NCBI RefSeq assembly: GCF_963675165.1 | Contig: NC_087387.1 | Coordinates: forward strand, 2,593,501 to 2,657,500 | Source: Halichondria panicea | Taxonomy: Eukaryota > Porifera > Demospongiae > Suberitida > Halichondriidae | Reading direction: 5' to 3' | Length of the DNA: 64,000 bases | Part shown: piece after piece, positions 35,801-45,950 of the stretch | How positions within the stretch are numbered: position 1 is the stretch's first letter | Layout: each line of letters begins with the position of its first letter | Position numbers and translations under genes: made by a program | Notes under the pieces: model-generated | Database searches by the model: none | What the model was told of the DNA's origin: nothing | The model's input: only the letters and a program-made list of their open reading frames with translations

Positions 35801-38719
35801 TGCCAACTTCTACGTGAACCAATGCGCATGCGCACAACAAGGTAGCTACATTAGGACACAGAGACTTTTGAGGACACAGGCATGCCTGCAACAAGTCAGA
35901 GCAGCTCAAACGGAACTTCTGACGTGCTTTACAATTGTGATATTAAAACCTTGGTTCTCCTGTTAGCCTAACTGCTGTGCATAATTTGGCCACATTGTGA
36001 TTGATGTTGAATATTTTGCCCTCAGAGATATATTATTTCCAAATGTACATGTATGTACATACCCAGGACAATGCAGCTTCACTTCACGGTATGAATTTGC
36101 TTTTGGGACTCATGATCCTTACCTACCAAGCACGTGTACAATTCACAGAATCTCTGGTCAAACCAACTTGTCACTTTCTCAATTGCTAATGCTCGCCCCA
36201 AACATGCTTTGCATGCTCCTAGTTTACACAACTATACATGAAACTCCCTTACACTCTACTCTCTCACCTGCGAGCGGTGTCGACGGCTTGCTCCCAGTCT
36301 TGCAGTGCTAACAGAACCTTCATCTTCTCCATCAGAGGTGGTAGGAACCCAGGATAGCTGGCCACCGCTTGATTGAGCATCTCAAGCGAGAGGCTAAAGT
36401 TGCATCGTAGCAAAAGGAACTTGGCCTTTCCAAAAAGGGCGTCCACTGGTTTAGGCTCCTCGGGGCTGAAAAAGATTGTGTAATATGTGAACTACATGTA
36501 CATTATACACGTACACGTATTTGCACACTCATAATCACACACTTAATATTGGACAAAATTCTTTGGAAATTAGAAATTCATGAAAGGGCTTCAATAATGA
36601 AGTACTGGGTACATGTGCGTACATCATTGATAATACATACATGTATAATGTTCAAAGACATCCTACCTAGCAAGAGCTTTGTCAAAGAAGTTGATAGATT
36701 TCTTGGCAAGTGCTTCTCTGGCTGAGGTGAGGTCAATCCACCCCTTTAATACCAGCCCCTCTGTTGAGTTGGGTGCCATCTTGAGCAGTTTGTCAATGTA
36801 CTCCCTAGCTTTGTCGTTCCTACCAGACAGCCATAGGAACATGCTCGCATTGTATAGCGCCTGATGTGGAGAAAAAAAGTGGCTTAAACAAATTAGTTAC
36901 ATGTATGAGCAGGAAAAAAAAGGGAAGTCAGACTGACTTGTGCGTTTGACAAATGAAAGTGCATCTTAAAACAATACACTGCTTATTGGTTTCTTTGGCC
37001 ATTCCCACATACATCATCACATGTACAGTACCACGTTTATGTTTATAGTCACTACTGCTACATAATTATATAGCTTATAGTTTGTGTGTGGTATTCACAC
37101 TTTGAGGTCTAACCTTCTCCCCACATGTGGTTCTCACTGTTCGAACTTGAGCCTCTAGCTTCTGGATAGCCTCACGGTCTACACGTACATGTACGTATGA
37201 CATATTAACACAATGGCATACACTATTATACATGTATCGTACTCTACCAAGATACGCCCACGTCCGAAATTATGCCCACCCACTCAAGTTCCTGCATACC
37301 GTAAGACCTCGATTTAAGGCGACTCTCCAAATATGTGACACCCAGGAGCTTCAGCAATTTTCTGACCTCTAAAAGTAGCGACAGCTACGTTGACAATTAT
37401 TTTTTAATGCCGCGTTCTAAATAGAGGTAAATGTAGCCACTCCCTAGCCTCGATTGTAGCCCACTGGAAAATCAGTGTTTTTAAGCGGCCTGAAATCGAG
37501 GCAAGTAGACTCTGTAAAGTTACCTCCAATTAGATGCGACCCTCTAAATATGCGACATCAGGACTTCAATATAATTGTTCAACCCCCAAAAGAAGCGACC
37601 TCTGGCATTGTAATTATTAAAAAGTGTCGCTTTAAATCGAGGTCTTACGGTAGGCTAATTTGCCTCGAGAATACGCCCACCAGGACGTGATCAATTGTCA
37701 GGTGAGTGAGCAGTTGGTTTAGAAGTTTCTTGTGTAAGCTGGTTAGCTCTGAAGATAGCTAGATATAGCTAAATCCTAATTATTGCTCCCATTTGCAAGT
37801 ATAAGAGAAAAGGCGCTACATGGTACTTAGGGCCCCGTTAATTGTTTAAAATAGGCATAACCTGTCAGGTTACTATTCAATACATTAGTTATGTACATAC
37901 GTAGATCTGTATTATAGTCCATAATTAATTAGTGGGGGATATTACGGTAAACAAGTTAGAACAGAACATTGGGAAAAATCAAAACCAAAGCAATTGTTTG
38001 TGTCTCACCAACTGGAGTGCACTTTCTGTGGGCATAGATGAGTAGGAGAGGAGCACACAACACCACATCCCTCCGGTCAACAATCGGCACCAACTCACGC
38101 ATGCCTTCAGACAGACGATCTACACAATTGTAATTATTAGATACACACTGACAGATTGATCATAATAATTATGTCATTGGAGGTGATCAGTATTATCAGG
38201 AGTGCATGAATATTATGTCACCGTACACGCACACTGTTTATCATCACACAGTAAATGTTAACACGGTACTTTTTTGTGAGCAGGTTGCTAGATATGTTAA
38301 ATGTGGATATCTCAACACTAACTTCATAGCACTTTTTTTACGGCTCTACCCCAACTTGCAAAACATTAAGTAGCTGACCTTCCATGATGGTGGAGTATCC
38401 CTTCCAGAAGGTAAGGAGTGGGTCAGCCCCACACTCTTTCACCACCTCCAGCACACAAAGGGCCACCTTACGGAAGTACCTCTCCCGGGCGTAGTAGTGG
38501 ACACCTGCCTGAACATTGAAGCATGGGACAATTCGATACGACAGTGTTAAAAAAAACTGTCAGTATGCTACTGGACAAACATAAGGCCAAGAAGACAGGA
38601 TATTAAAGCAGATACACAGTGTGCCTACACGTACACACAGTGCCACATATTTTTTTATCCACACACATGTACGTACAGCAGATTGCAAAACTAACCAGCT
38701 TGTTGCTGATGTCAGCCAT
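20862..38719 (-). CDS. TTC21B: IFT139 (TTC21B), IFT-A tetratricopeptide subunit
   Basis: Complete gene, 27 coding exons (5' to 3'): 38696-38719, 38379-38508, 38009-38119, 37114-37178, 36667-36860, 36268-36465, 35376-35559, 34859-34951, 33597-33767, 33244-33378, 32841-32933, 32388-32517, 31873-32030, 31187-31461, 30827-30967, 29760-29865, 29236-29488, 25490-25619, 25283-25348, 24876-25089, 24402-24483, 23916-24066, 23532-23696, 22907-23093, 22414-22638, 21432-21552, 20862-21007. All phases join, giving 1,315 residues against about 1,316 in human. The protein is a long TPR solenoid, starting [20 protein letters not shown] and ending [18 protein letters not shown], both typical of the family. 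IFT139 is a peripheral IFT-A subunit needed for retrograde ciliary transport (known). The exon at 29760-29865 uses a GC donor. The largest intron (25620-29235) and several others carry mobile elements. Confidence 0.97.
21889..22120. mobile_element. MITE, CCGTATAGCG-end family, copy 3
   Basis: Inside the IFT139 intron between the exons ending at 22414 and 21552. The left end is TACCGTACGTATAGCGAGTA and the right end ATGACCCGCTATACGGTA. The inner parts of both arms (ATTTTCATGGGGTAAA / TTTACCCCCTGAAAA) also pair. 232 bp, non-coding. Confidence 0.75.
26391..26543. mobile_element. MITE, CCGTATAGCG-end family, copy 4
   Basis: The left end is TACCGTATAGCGGGTAATTT. The right end is CCCCACGAAAATTACCCGCT, then ATA. 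It has the best-matched arms of the four copies. 153 bp, non-coding, within the large IFT139 intron. Confidence 0.8.
26671..26952. repeat. Direct repeat, left copy (GGGGGATGCGCGAACGCAG)
   Basis: Nearly identical to 28733-29018 over the whole length, including GGGGGATGCGCGAACGCAGT, a GTTTCCCACGTTTGGGGAAA block and ATTATCTATGGCAT at the end. Read on the minus strand both copies have an open frame containing [20 protein letters not shown]. The same frame recurring in both copies suggests they descend from a dispersed element with coding ancestry. Could be a solo LTR or SINE-like unit. Confidence 0.7.
28733..29018. repeat. Direct repeat, right copy (GGGGGATGCGCGAACGCAG)
   Basis: Partner of the repeat at 26671-26952, same orientation, 2.06 kb apart. 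Differences are a few substitutions and a small indel near the 5' end, so duplication or insertion was fairly recent. Confidence 0.7.
30297..30777. mobile_element. Foldback element, GGGATTGGNAACG family, copy 2
   Basis: Lies in an IFT139 intron. The ends are inverted (CATAGATTGAGGAGAAAGGG left; partner CCCCTTCTACTCTATCTATG right). They are flanked by a 7-8 bp direct repeat (ATTCAACC at 30290-30297 and 30778-30785). The left 215 bp is homologous, in inverse orientation, to 63513-63726. Non-coding. Confidence 0.65.
31514..31670. mobile_element. Short inverted-repeat element (GTCAGGG ends)
   Basis: The left end is GTCAGGGTTTTGAAG and the right end ACACCCTGAC. It contains a self-pairing GGGGGGGAGGATATCCCCCC centre. 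157 bp, in the IFT139 intron between exons 32030 and 31461. Non-coding. Confidence 0.5.
34036..34775. mobile_element. Foldback element with ~115-bp arms in IFT139 intron 8
   Basis: The left arm (34036-34150) contains CCTCTCCTTTTTCTGTTCTT and CCTTGCTAAGTCGCGTGA. The right arm (34628-34775) is the inverse, with one extra segment of about 30 bp. The arms are purine/pyrimidine-rich on opposite strands. About 740 bp. No transposase. Short frames inside are repeat read-through. Confidence 0.7.
35101..35251. mobile_element. MITE with CAGGGCTGCAT ends and TAAAT duplication
   Basis: The left end is CAGGGCTGCATCCAGG and the right end TCAATGCAGCCCTG, flanked on both sides by TAAAT. It contains two GGGGGGGCGAATTA blocks in opposite sense contexts. 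151 bp, in IFT139 intron 7. Non-coding. Confidence 0.7.
35823..35834. promoter_or_regulatory. NRF-1-like palindrome inside an IFT139 intron
   Basis: TGCGCATGCGCA, identical to the site at 15634-15645. It lies in the intron between exons 36268-36465 and 35376-35559. It may mark an alternative promoter or be a relic of a repeat. Confidence 0.25.
37297..37652. mobile_element. MITE, CCGTAA-ACCTC family, copy 2
   Basis: The left end is CCGTAAGACCTCGATTTAAG and the right end TTAAATCGAGGTCTTACGG, both bounded by TA. The interior matches the element at 9783-10114. 356 bp, in an IFT139 intron. Non-coding; the open frame 37475-37690 is element sequence. Confidence 0.8.
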
Positions 38720-38946
38720 ACTCGAACTCTACTGTCTACTTCTTACTGCACCACAGTCTCAAAACTGCACTCAGTTAATTAGTTAGAGTTACGGTACCGT
38801 AGTCACATTGTAGTTTATAGACTCTCGATCAGCTCTCTGCAATTAACTCTGCAGCAGTATCTTCACCTGGCCGCCCGGGTATCTTAGCTTCCAAATGGAA
38901 CACATCGAGCACCAGAGGCAAACCCCTTTTTGTTTACTGATACGTA

Positions 38947-38961
38947 GTTGCTCGGAGTAAC
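38947..38961. promoter_or_regulatory. X-box-like RFX site upstream of IFT139
   Basis: GTTGCT-CGG-AGTAAC fits the RFX X-box form (RYYNYY, 1-3 bases, RRNRAC). It lies 228 bp upstream of the IFT139 start codon. RFX factors drive ciliary genes through this motif in many animals (known). A nearly identical site precedes DYNC2I1. Confidence 0.6.
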
Positions 38962-38998
38962 CAAAAAATTGCCCAATGGTGTGAACTATTGCCTTTAC

Positions 38999-39006
38999 GC
39001 ATGCGC
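38999..39006. promoter_or_regulatory. NRF-1-like motif near IFT139
   Basis: GCATGCGC within ACGCATGCGCAAG, 280 bp upstream of the IFT139 start and 38 bp beyond the X-box. It resembles an NRF-1 half-palindrome. Confidence 0.3.
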
Positions 39007-39089
39007 AAGAACTTAAGTTCTACACTACTAGATCTAGTTACTTATTTTTAAACAGTTAGTGTTTTCAGCTACAACTATACTATACACTG

Positions 39090-41120
39090 TCTGGCTGGAG
39101 CAGTTTTCTACTACTAAACTACCTAAGCACATATTTAAAGTTCACCTATACAACTATAGAACTAGCTAGAGCAGTTTTTTCCCCCTGCATAGACTAAACA
39201 GTTATTTCTTGAACCTGCATACACCATTCACCCAGGTTTCAAGGACAGGTTTCAAGGACAGATATCACCCCATATCAACCGGGTTAAGCTTGCCTCAAGT
39301 TATCGGGTCTTCAGCAAGAATTACGTAGTCAGCAAGCTTTTCTTCTTCTAATGATCCCACCTACTCATCAACTCGGCACTACTGCCATGCCCCATTGTTG
39401 GTAGCAACCTTGAAGGCCTGCTCAGGTGTGACTCTTCCATTTGCATTCAGAACATTTCGTTTAGGATCTTTTTCCATGATCCTCGTGATGGCCTGCTTCA
39501 TCCTTCGAAGTGCATGGACCCATGGGAGATACGTGCAGTCACTGTGGAAAGAAGATTTTATCTCCTTCTTCACAGCAGATTGGCAGACTCTAGATTTCTC
39601 CTCAAAAATGACATTTTTGAATGTGTAGCCCCACCAACGTGACCGACCAAAAAGCTAGGAGAGATTCCAAGATCACTCATGCGCTCCAATGCTTTGTCGA
39701 CAAGAGAACAATGCTCAATGCGATGCCTTTTCGGTATTCCACTTTCTCCTTTGACAGCAATCTTACAGAGTGAGTTTGATGGCCTTGTCGCCATTGGCGT
39801 GACACATAATAGACCAACTTTACCTTTGTCCTCATCTTCCGAACCATGCATTTGTTCGAATACAGAGTCAGGAGTCATTTCGTCTGGCTGAGAAAATGGA
39901 GGGAAATTGAAGGCTCACAGCGGTATATGCATCTGATTGATACCCTTGATTCGTGCCATTGGAGACCTGTTTAACACAACCCTGTATATATAATTGTTCT
40001 TGAATTTTCCAGTCAGAGGTTAGCTTGTATTCTCTGCAGCATGCAGCAAGAGAAGTAATCATTGAGGCGTAGCCATGCAACTATAATCTTATTAGGGTAA
40101 ACTTTGAAGGTGATCAGCTTGTTCAAGCCACTTGGACGAACAGTTGGCAAGTTGAAGAGTGGATCTATAGACCAATATCAAGAATCCAGGCTCTTTTTTT
40201 CAGGTCACCACTGCATGGATTCAAGAGCAGATTTTTCACTTGCAATGGCTTGCTTCAACAAGTCAGTATTGTAGGGTTCTTGTATGTCTTGTCCATCATA
40301 CGGACCAAAGTCGCTCCAAGCCATAGTGATTGCTGTGGGAACGAAGTGAACGTGTGGTTCAATCAATCCAGGTAAGAGCGTCTGTCCATCTGACAGCTTA
40401 ACAGTAGCTTATTTTCACACGATTGAGCGAGAGCCAACAGAGTGAACTTTCCTACCATGAAAGCCGATGGCATCAACCTTAGCCACGCTTCCTGCAACAA
40501 TTGAATGAACTGTTCCACCAGTCAGTCAGTGCATGTACATCACTGTGTCTGATCGAGAAGAGGCCACCGACTTTGGGATGGTCTTATCAGTTGATGAATT
40601 TGTACATTCCGCACGCCATTTTTGTAAAAAACTCTTTGAAACTTAGCTGCAAAGAGCGCCTTAAATACACATGCAGCTGTGTGCCATAATAATTTTGGAG
40701 GGTTTACCTATAATTATATACATGTATACGAATTGCAATGTACATCAGCGGCTTTATTTTTGATCACATGCACTAATACTAAGAGTGTTTATGGCTCATT
40801 TAAACCATCACATGCAGTCATGGGAATATTCACAAGTTCAGTGTTTTACAGATATGCGTAGGATGAGGTTGTATCCAGGACAACATTAGCAGATGCATCC
40901 CAATGGTTAGCATCATTAATTTGAGAATGTACTTATTGCATGGATTAAAGAACAAGGTAATATTGCACTATCAAAAAAATTAATGTAGCTCATGGTGACC
41001 ATAATCTTTCACTTATACCAAGGGCGTCTCTGTATACGCCCTTGCTTATACACAGAGCACTTTATAATATCACAGTCAGGGAAACTAATGGATAACACTC
41101 TGGGTCATAGAGCTAGCTCT
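39090..41120 (-). pseudogene. Decayed YtcJ-like amidohydrolase, copy 2, with flanks
   Basis: Inverted copy of the 45170-47885 region. Coding homology runs from the stop codon region at 39208 to the ATG region at about 40619 (MACGMYKF start still readable). Homology continues past both ends. Downstream it includes the CTGGCTGGAGCAGTTTTCTA block (39095). Upstream it includes the TTTAAATACAC promoter-like block (about 40660) and the GTAGCTCATGGTGACCATAA repeat (about 40985). The copy has frameshifts, a local duplication near 39240 and deletions in the middle. Extended flanking homology points to DNA-level duplication rather than retroposition. The open pieces 39379-39573 and 39570-39878 are in different frames. 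Non-functional. Confidence 0.85.
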
Positions 41121-41319
41121 TATATCTTATACTTGGTTTGCCTTTCGGAATGCAGTTGATATCATAACAACTTTACAAGAGAGATCATTCTCATGTTGAT
41201 CATGTTCACTTATATATCTAGCATGCATGTACTTTATACCATCTCAACCATGGCAAAACTAATACTGCATATACACTATAATTATTATATAGAAGCCAGC
41301 AGAAACCAGCCACAGGCAG

Positions 41320-41600
41320 CAACATACAGAATTAAGGCATGAACTAGAAGAACTGGGCATACCAGCAAAGATTTCAGGAAGTTGAGCAGTCTACTTTCAC
41401 CACTATAGAGTCTTATCAGGCATGGCAACACTTTTCTACAAACGCCTGAGCTCACTATGCTCGCCCATAAATGGGACCTCACTTACAACAACACCCTGTG
41501 CTGGCTAAGGTTCCGCCGAGTCCCTCTTACGCTTGGCCATCCCAGCTATCAGAGGTGCAAGATCGTCAGTGGGACATGCATGCAGCAAGGACACCCGTTG
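41320..41600 (+). pseudogene. Possible retroelement pol remnant
   Basis: In one + frame, broken by stops, a stretch reads GMATLFYKRLSSLCSPINGT and then LLRLAIPAIRGARSS. This resembles the conserved C-terminal tail of a retroelement polyprotein as I remember it from invertebrates. The assignment is weak. No ends or target duplications were found. Confidence 0.2.
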
Positions 41601-42268
41601 AGATTGACCTGATCTCAGCAGAATCCCATCTTGTAAATGAATGGACAGTAAAATCCATTTACAATGAATCTACCGTATACGTGTACCCTTGGGTTTTGTC
41701 ACTTTCATTACTGTACATGTCATGCATTCTCTCACTTGGGGCCTAAAAAAACAAAGCTTCTATATATATCTTTTGTTATCCCACTAAAACGAAACAGTAT
41801 ATAGTCAATAATTAGCGTGGCACCTAACTCTGTCCCTAACACTATTACCCTAAGCCAACCCTAACCTAGATCTAGCCCATTTTTTTCGGTTGTTTTGTTT
41901 TAGTGGGACTACACACCTTCTCTTGGATTTTTGATTTGTGGATTTGCAAACTAATTGCAGATCCATCCCGTACCCCTCCCCTTATTGACAGGAAATGCAA
42001 AATACTTACTACCTTGTAGATCTAGTCAAATGAACTCTTGATCTAGTACATGCTTCATGCTGTACTATCATTCATCAAGTATACTATCATTCATCAAGCC
42101 ATCAGCCATTTAAGCTCCTCTTCTATAAGGACTGTGTGCTGGGTTCATTGTCAACAATTGCAAACAACCAATTATACAAAGCAGACTGAGAGTAATACGT
42201 ACGTCTTCTATAACTCTGGTACCTAATACTTTTTAAGTGAAACAAAACATGGCGAGAGGCAATCATTA

Positions 42269-42538
42269 GTACAGCACAACGCAAACATCTGCCAAGCTGT
42301 CACTATTTCCGAAATTGAGCAAATTCTGAGTACAATCTATCCTACTGCCAATGTTAGTGTTGTGAATTCAGCTATAGGAGATTGGTTATCTGATCCGCTA
42401 TTCAGAGGATCATTCATTCACTACTCAAATTATCTAAGATTTAGTGACTTTGATCGTTTAGGAGATCTGGTTGGAAATCTGTACTTGAGTGGCAGCGCTA
42501 CATCTGTAGATTTTGCATGGTGCATATTTTGCCAGTAG
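42269..42538 (+). pseudogene. Flavin amine oxidase C-terminal fragment
   Basis: Ninety codons open and ending in TAG at 42536-42538. The core reads GDWLSDPLFRGSFIHYSNYL and then DRLGDLVGNLYLSGSATS. This matches the FAD-binding C-terminus of polyamine/monoamine oxidases (W..DP..RGS, then GNLYLSG.ATS where most have GRLYFAGEATS). The catalytic N-terminal part is missing and the usual Gly-Glu of GEATS is Gly-Ser, so this is a fragment of a dead gene copy. The sequence just upstream (42200-42268) is shared with 56330-56400 in a DYNC2I1 intron, suggesting transport within a mobile element. Confidence 0.6.
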
Positions 42539-43130
42539 AGAAACGGCAGTGAAGGTGATTGGTACAGTAATGCGATAAATAAATGCTCAAACACATATTA
42601 ATTGTCCTGCTTGGAGTACTTTGTGCCACATACTATATTGTTGATAGGAAATGGCCATGCATGCATGCTCACTTGTATAATTTGTATGTGAGAAACTGTA
42701 ATAATAAATCGATCTTGACTTAATTACTTTATGGATATCATAATAAATTTCTAGTATACTATTCCTGTTGTATATTTATAGGTGACACTGCATGCATGTG
42801 CACCCACGTGTTCATGTGCCTTCATAATTATAAATACTAAAGTGCATGCATGGGCAGATTATAATTTACCACTCATGCATGGCCCATAATAAATAATCTT
42901 TATGCATTCTTTGTCTCATCTGTTGGGGAGTACAATTATAGGCCATATGTGCCTTCTGTACAACCCTTTCTCTCTTTTGAGTTCAAAATTCAATTCAATG
43001 CATGATTGTGCACATTGTAACCAGTCGATTTTATGCCTTAGCTTGCTGCTGCCTCGATGGAATTCGAAGTGTATGTAGCAAGCACATTGACTATTGTTGA
43101 GCATGTGTCAACGACTTGTGTATATAGTGC

Positions 43131-44462
43131 GATTGCCTCACACGAGATCAACTTTCATGAGATCAACTCCCACGAGATCAATTCTTACCAGAGCAACTTT
43201 GCATGAGGTCAACTGTCAATAGATCAACTCTCACAGAATCAACTTTTCATAGGATCAACTCAACTCCTGAAATCAACTCAAATCAACTCTAATCTTGTTA
43301 TCCAGAAATTAACTTTTTAAAGGTGTTGGCCTCACTTTTTTAGCTAATTACTATTGTGCATGTGCGCCCATGCCAAAGATTGGCAGGTATTTAGTAATAA
43401 GCCCCTATAGATTTAGCACAATGCACGCTAGCTCATTCACAATGGCTCAATCATCAAGAATTCCAGGAACAGTTGAAGAGCTATAGGAAAGACTTCGAGA
43501 GGTATATCTACACGAAAATAAGACGTACATTTTATGGTATCTGTGGCATTTTGTCCACTGACATTTGTTAACAGCCTGGCTTGCCATCCAACAAACATTG
43601 ACGAGCTAGTGGACTATTTTGTGCACTTACATGTAGTACAACCTGGACCAATGGAAACATTCACTTTCAATCACATCAGCCCAGAACCAACAATGGTATT
43701 TAATAATGAAAAAAGTCATCGTTAGTACAAAAGCAACCCCTCAACACAAAGGCTGCCTCTGTATCCGAAGGTGTTTGTTATAATAGGGTATGTCACACTC
43801 AAATTTCAGTGAGGTGGTGAAAATAATAGCTTAGAGCTAGGATGATGTTACTGCGTTCTATCGTGATAAGCGCCACTGAACTGATCAACCTGTTAAACTA
43901 CTAGACTTCTATATATGGTATGTAATCCTATAGGCCCTCTAATAACCAACACCCACTCAAGTCAATGGCCCACACTTTAAAGGTGCTGTTTCAAATTCTT
44001 ACCCATTCAGCTGTACAGCCTGTAGTACCGAACAGTATAATGGCAGCTGCAAAAATTCAACTAACAGGCATCCGATTAATATGGATTGAGTACATCCAGC
44101 CAAAACAAAGATTCAGAGCTATACATGCATGTTTGTAGCTACATCTCGGCCATAGAGACGCAAAATAAAAGAGAAGAATCCATACAAACACTGTTTGACT
44201 GCTTCAACACATGAGGCATGACTCTGAAGAGTATATTTATTTTACCAGCCAGCAAGCATCTTAATTGTAAAATTTGGAAGTGTAGCGGTTTTTTGTAAAA
44301 CTGAGTTGATCACATGAAGTTGATCCTATGAAAAGTTGATTCTATGAGAGTTGATCTACTAACAATTGACCTCATGCAAAGTTGCTCTGGTAAGAATTGA
44401 TCTCGTGGGAGTTGATCTCATGAAAGTTGATCTCATGAAAGTTGATCTTGTGTGCACACACC
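43131..44462. mobile_element. hAT-like foldback element with ATCAACT subrepeat arms
   Basis: Flanked by the 8-bp direct repeat TATAGTGC (43123-43130 and 44463-44470). The arms (about 43138-43310 and 44300-44462) are inverted. Each consists of roughly ten degenerate units of 15-17 bp with consensus CATGAGATCAACTYTC. The 1 kb centre is non-repetitive. Length 1,332 bp. The target duplication length fits hAT superfamily insertion. No transposase is encoded. The centre contains a broken reading frame (see 43442-43740). Confidence 0.75.
43442..43740 (+). pseudogene. Broken gene fragment inside the foldback element
   Basis: An ATG-started stretch (MAQSSRIPGTVEEL start) meets a TAG after 14 codons. 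After an intron-like gap ending TTAACAG, a second stretch contains HPTNIDELVDYFVHL and then PGPMETFTFNH. The repeated (T/N)(V/I)(E/D)EL pattern and the spacing recall N-terminal PB1-like modules of lineage-specific proteins, but I cannot name the family. Probably a host gene piece captured by the element. Confidence 0.25.
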
Positions 44463-44470
44463 TATAGTGC

Positions 44471-45123
44471 TTGTGTATATACACAAATGGCTTGCTGCTT
44501 CGTCTTTGAAAATATTCTATGGCTACTAAGATAGTCCAGAAAGACTACTTCATACTACTCAGTCCTACATGCTGTGTAGCTGGTCTAAACCCTGAAAACG
44601 TTAAAGGATAATCGCATTCATGACACTATATCCAATCTACGACAGAATCCAATATCAACATTGACAAATTGAAAGCACGCTCCTTTGTTGTTGTACAATT
44701 TACAAAATTTTGATCGGTAAAGGGATAACAAACTAGCTATACAGCCCTTTTTTCATTGTCCAAAACTTTACATTCAACCCTAAAACTCATAGCTGTACAT
44801 CGTTTTAGTTGTGCATCGTTTCACAACTTGTGCTAATGAATTTTCTACAAATCTGTCAAAATTAGTACCATAAAAACAGAGAAAAATCTTAAAATAATTA
44901 CTACCCGTCTATAATAGCAACCATAATTATAACATAATACCTATAATTATACAAAAGTGGTGTACAATTCAAGGTTCCCCTAATGTTGTCATGCCTACAA
45001 AGACATTCGTACTCAGCTTAATTCAGACAGTGTAAGTGCATAATTGTTAGGTATATTAAAGTACTGCAGTAAACCAGGTATAAGATGTAAGAGCTCTCCC
45101 CCTAACGTTGTCAAGACTACAAT
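44471..45123. other. Gene-free spacer
   Basis: AT-rich. Two degenerate precursors of the repeat that follows are visible (CCCCTAATGTTGTCATG at about 44978 and CCCCTAACGTTGTCAAG at about 45101). No gene seen. Confidence 0.4.
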
Positions 45124-45796
45124 AACTCTATATGCTCATAATTATAAAAAAGTGTTAGTTGCCATGAACTGTGATGCAATGGTATGTAGTATTACAAAGT
45201 GCTCTGTGTGTAACATAAACTGAACGATTATGGTTACCATGAGCTACACTCTTTAATTCACTCAAAGTGCTATAGTCACTGGCATATAAGAGCTGCCTCC
45301 CCCTAATGTTGTCATGGATACAATAACTCATTAAACCATTCTACACATAGTCATTGCTGTAAAACTAATGACTTGTGAATATTCTCCATTAGTCGCCATG
45401 ATTGCTGTCTCTTTGATGTATCCATTAATATACAATTAGTGTGGTCAAAAATTGCATTCTTAACTCTATATGCTCATATTTATAAAAAAAGTGTTAGTTG
45501 TCATGAACTGGTATGTATAGTATTACAAAGTGCTCTGTGTGTAACATAAACTGAACGATTATGGTTACCATGAGCTACACTCTTTGATGTACATTAATTC
45601 ACTCAAAGTGCTATAGTCACTGGCATGTAAGAGCTGCCTCCCCCTAATGTTGTCATGGATACAATAACTCATTCTACACATAGTCATTGTTGTAAAATTA
45701 ATGACTTGTGAATATTCTCCATTAGTCGCCATGACTGCTGTCTCTTTGATGTATCCATTAGTATACAATTAGTGTGGTCAAAAATTGCATTCTTAA
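45124..45796. repeat. 338-bp tandem duplication upstream of the amidohydrolase
   Basis: Copy 1 is 45124-45461 and copy 2 is 45462-45796, both starting AACTCTATATGCTCAT and sharing CCCCTAATGTTGTCATGG and GGTTACCATGAGCTACACTC. Copies differ by scattered substitutions and short indels. The block ends about 150 bp before the amidohydrolase start codon, so it may affect its regulation. A related segment lies upstream of the pseudogene at 40960-41090. Confidence 0.8.
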
Positions 45797-45950
45797 GAGT
45801 GTAAAGTCGCTGATGTACATCACAATTTAGAGAAAAACACACCTAAGTATTCTTCGTTGTGGCCAACAACTGTGTATTTAAGGGGCCTTTTGCAACTAAG
45901 TTTCACTGAAGGAGTTTCTAACACAAAACCTTTCACAGCAAGACGAAAAC

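Noticed and set aside
43138-43310. Possible CRISPR array (regular ATCAACT repeats)
   Set aside because: Units are only 15-17 bp with no spacers, and the array is mirrored at 44300-44462 inside a transposon-like element of animal DNA.
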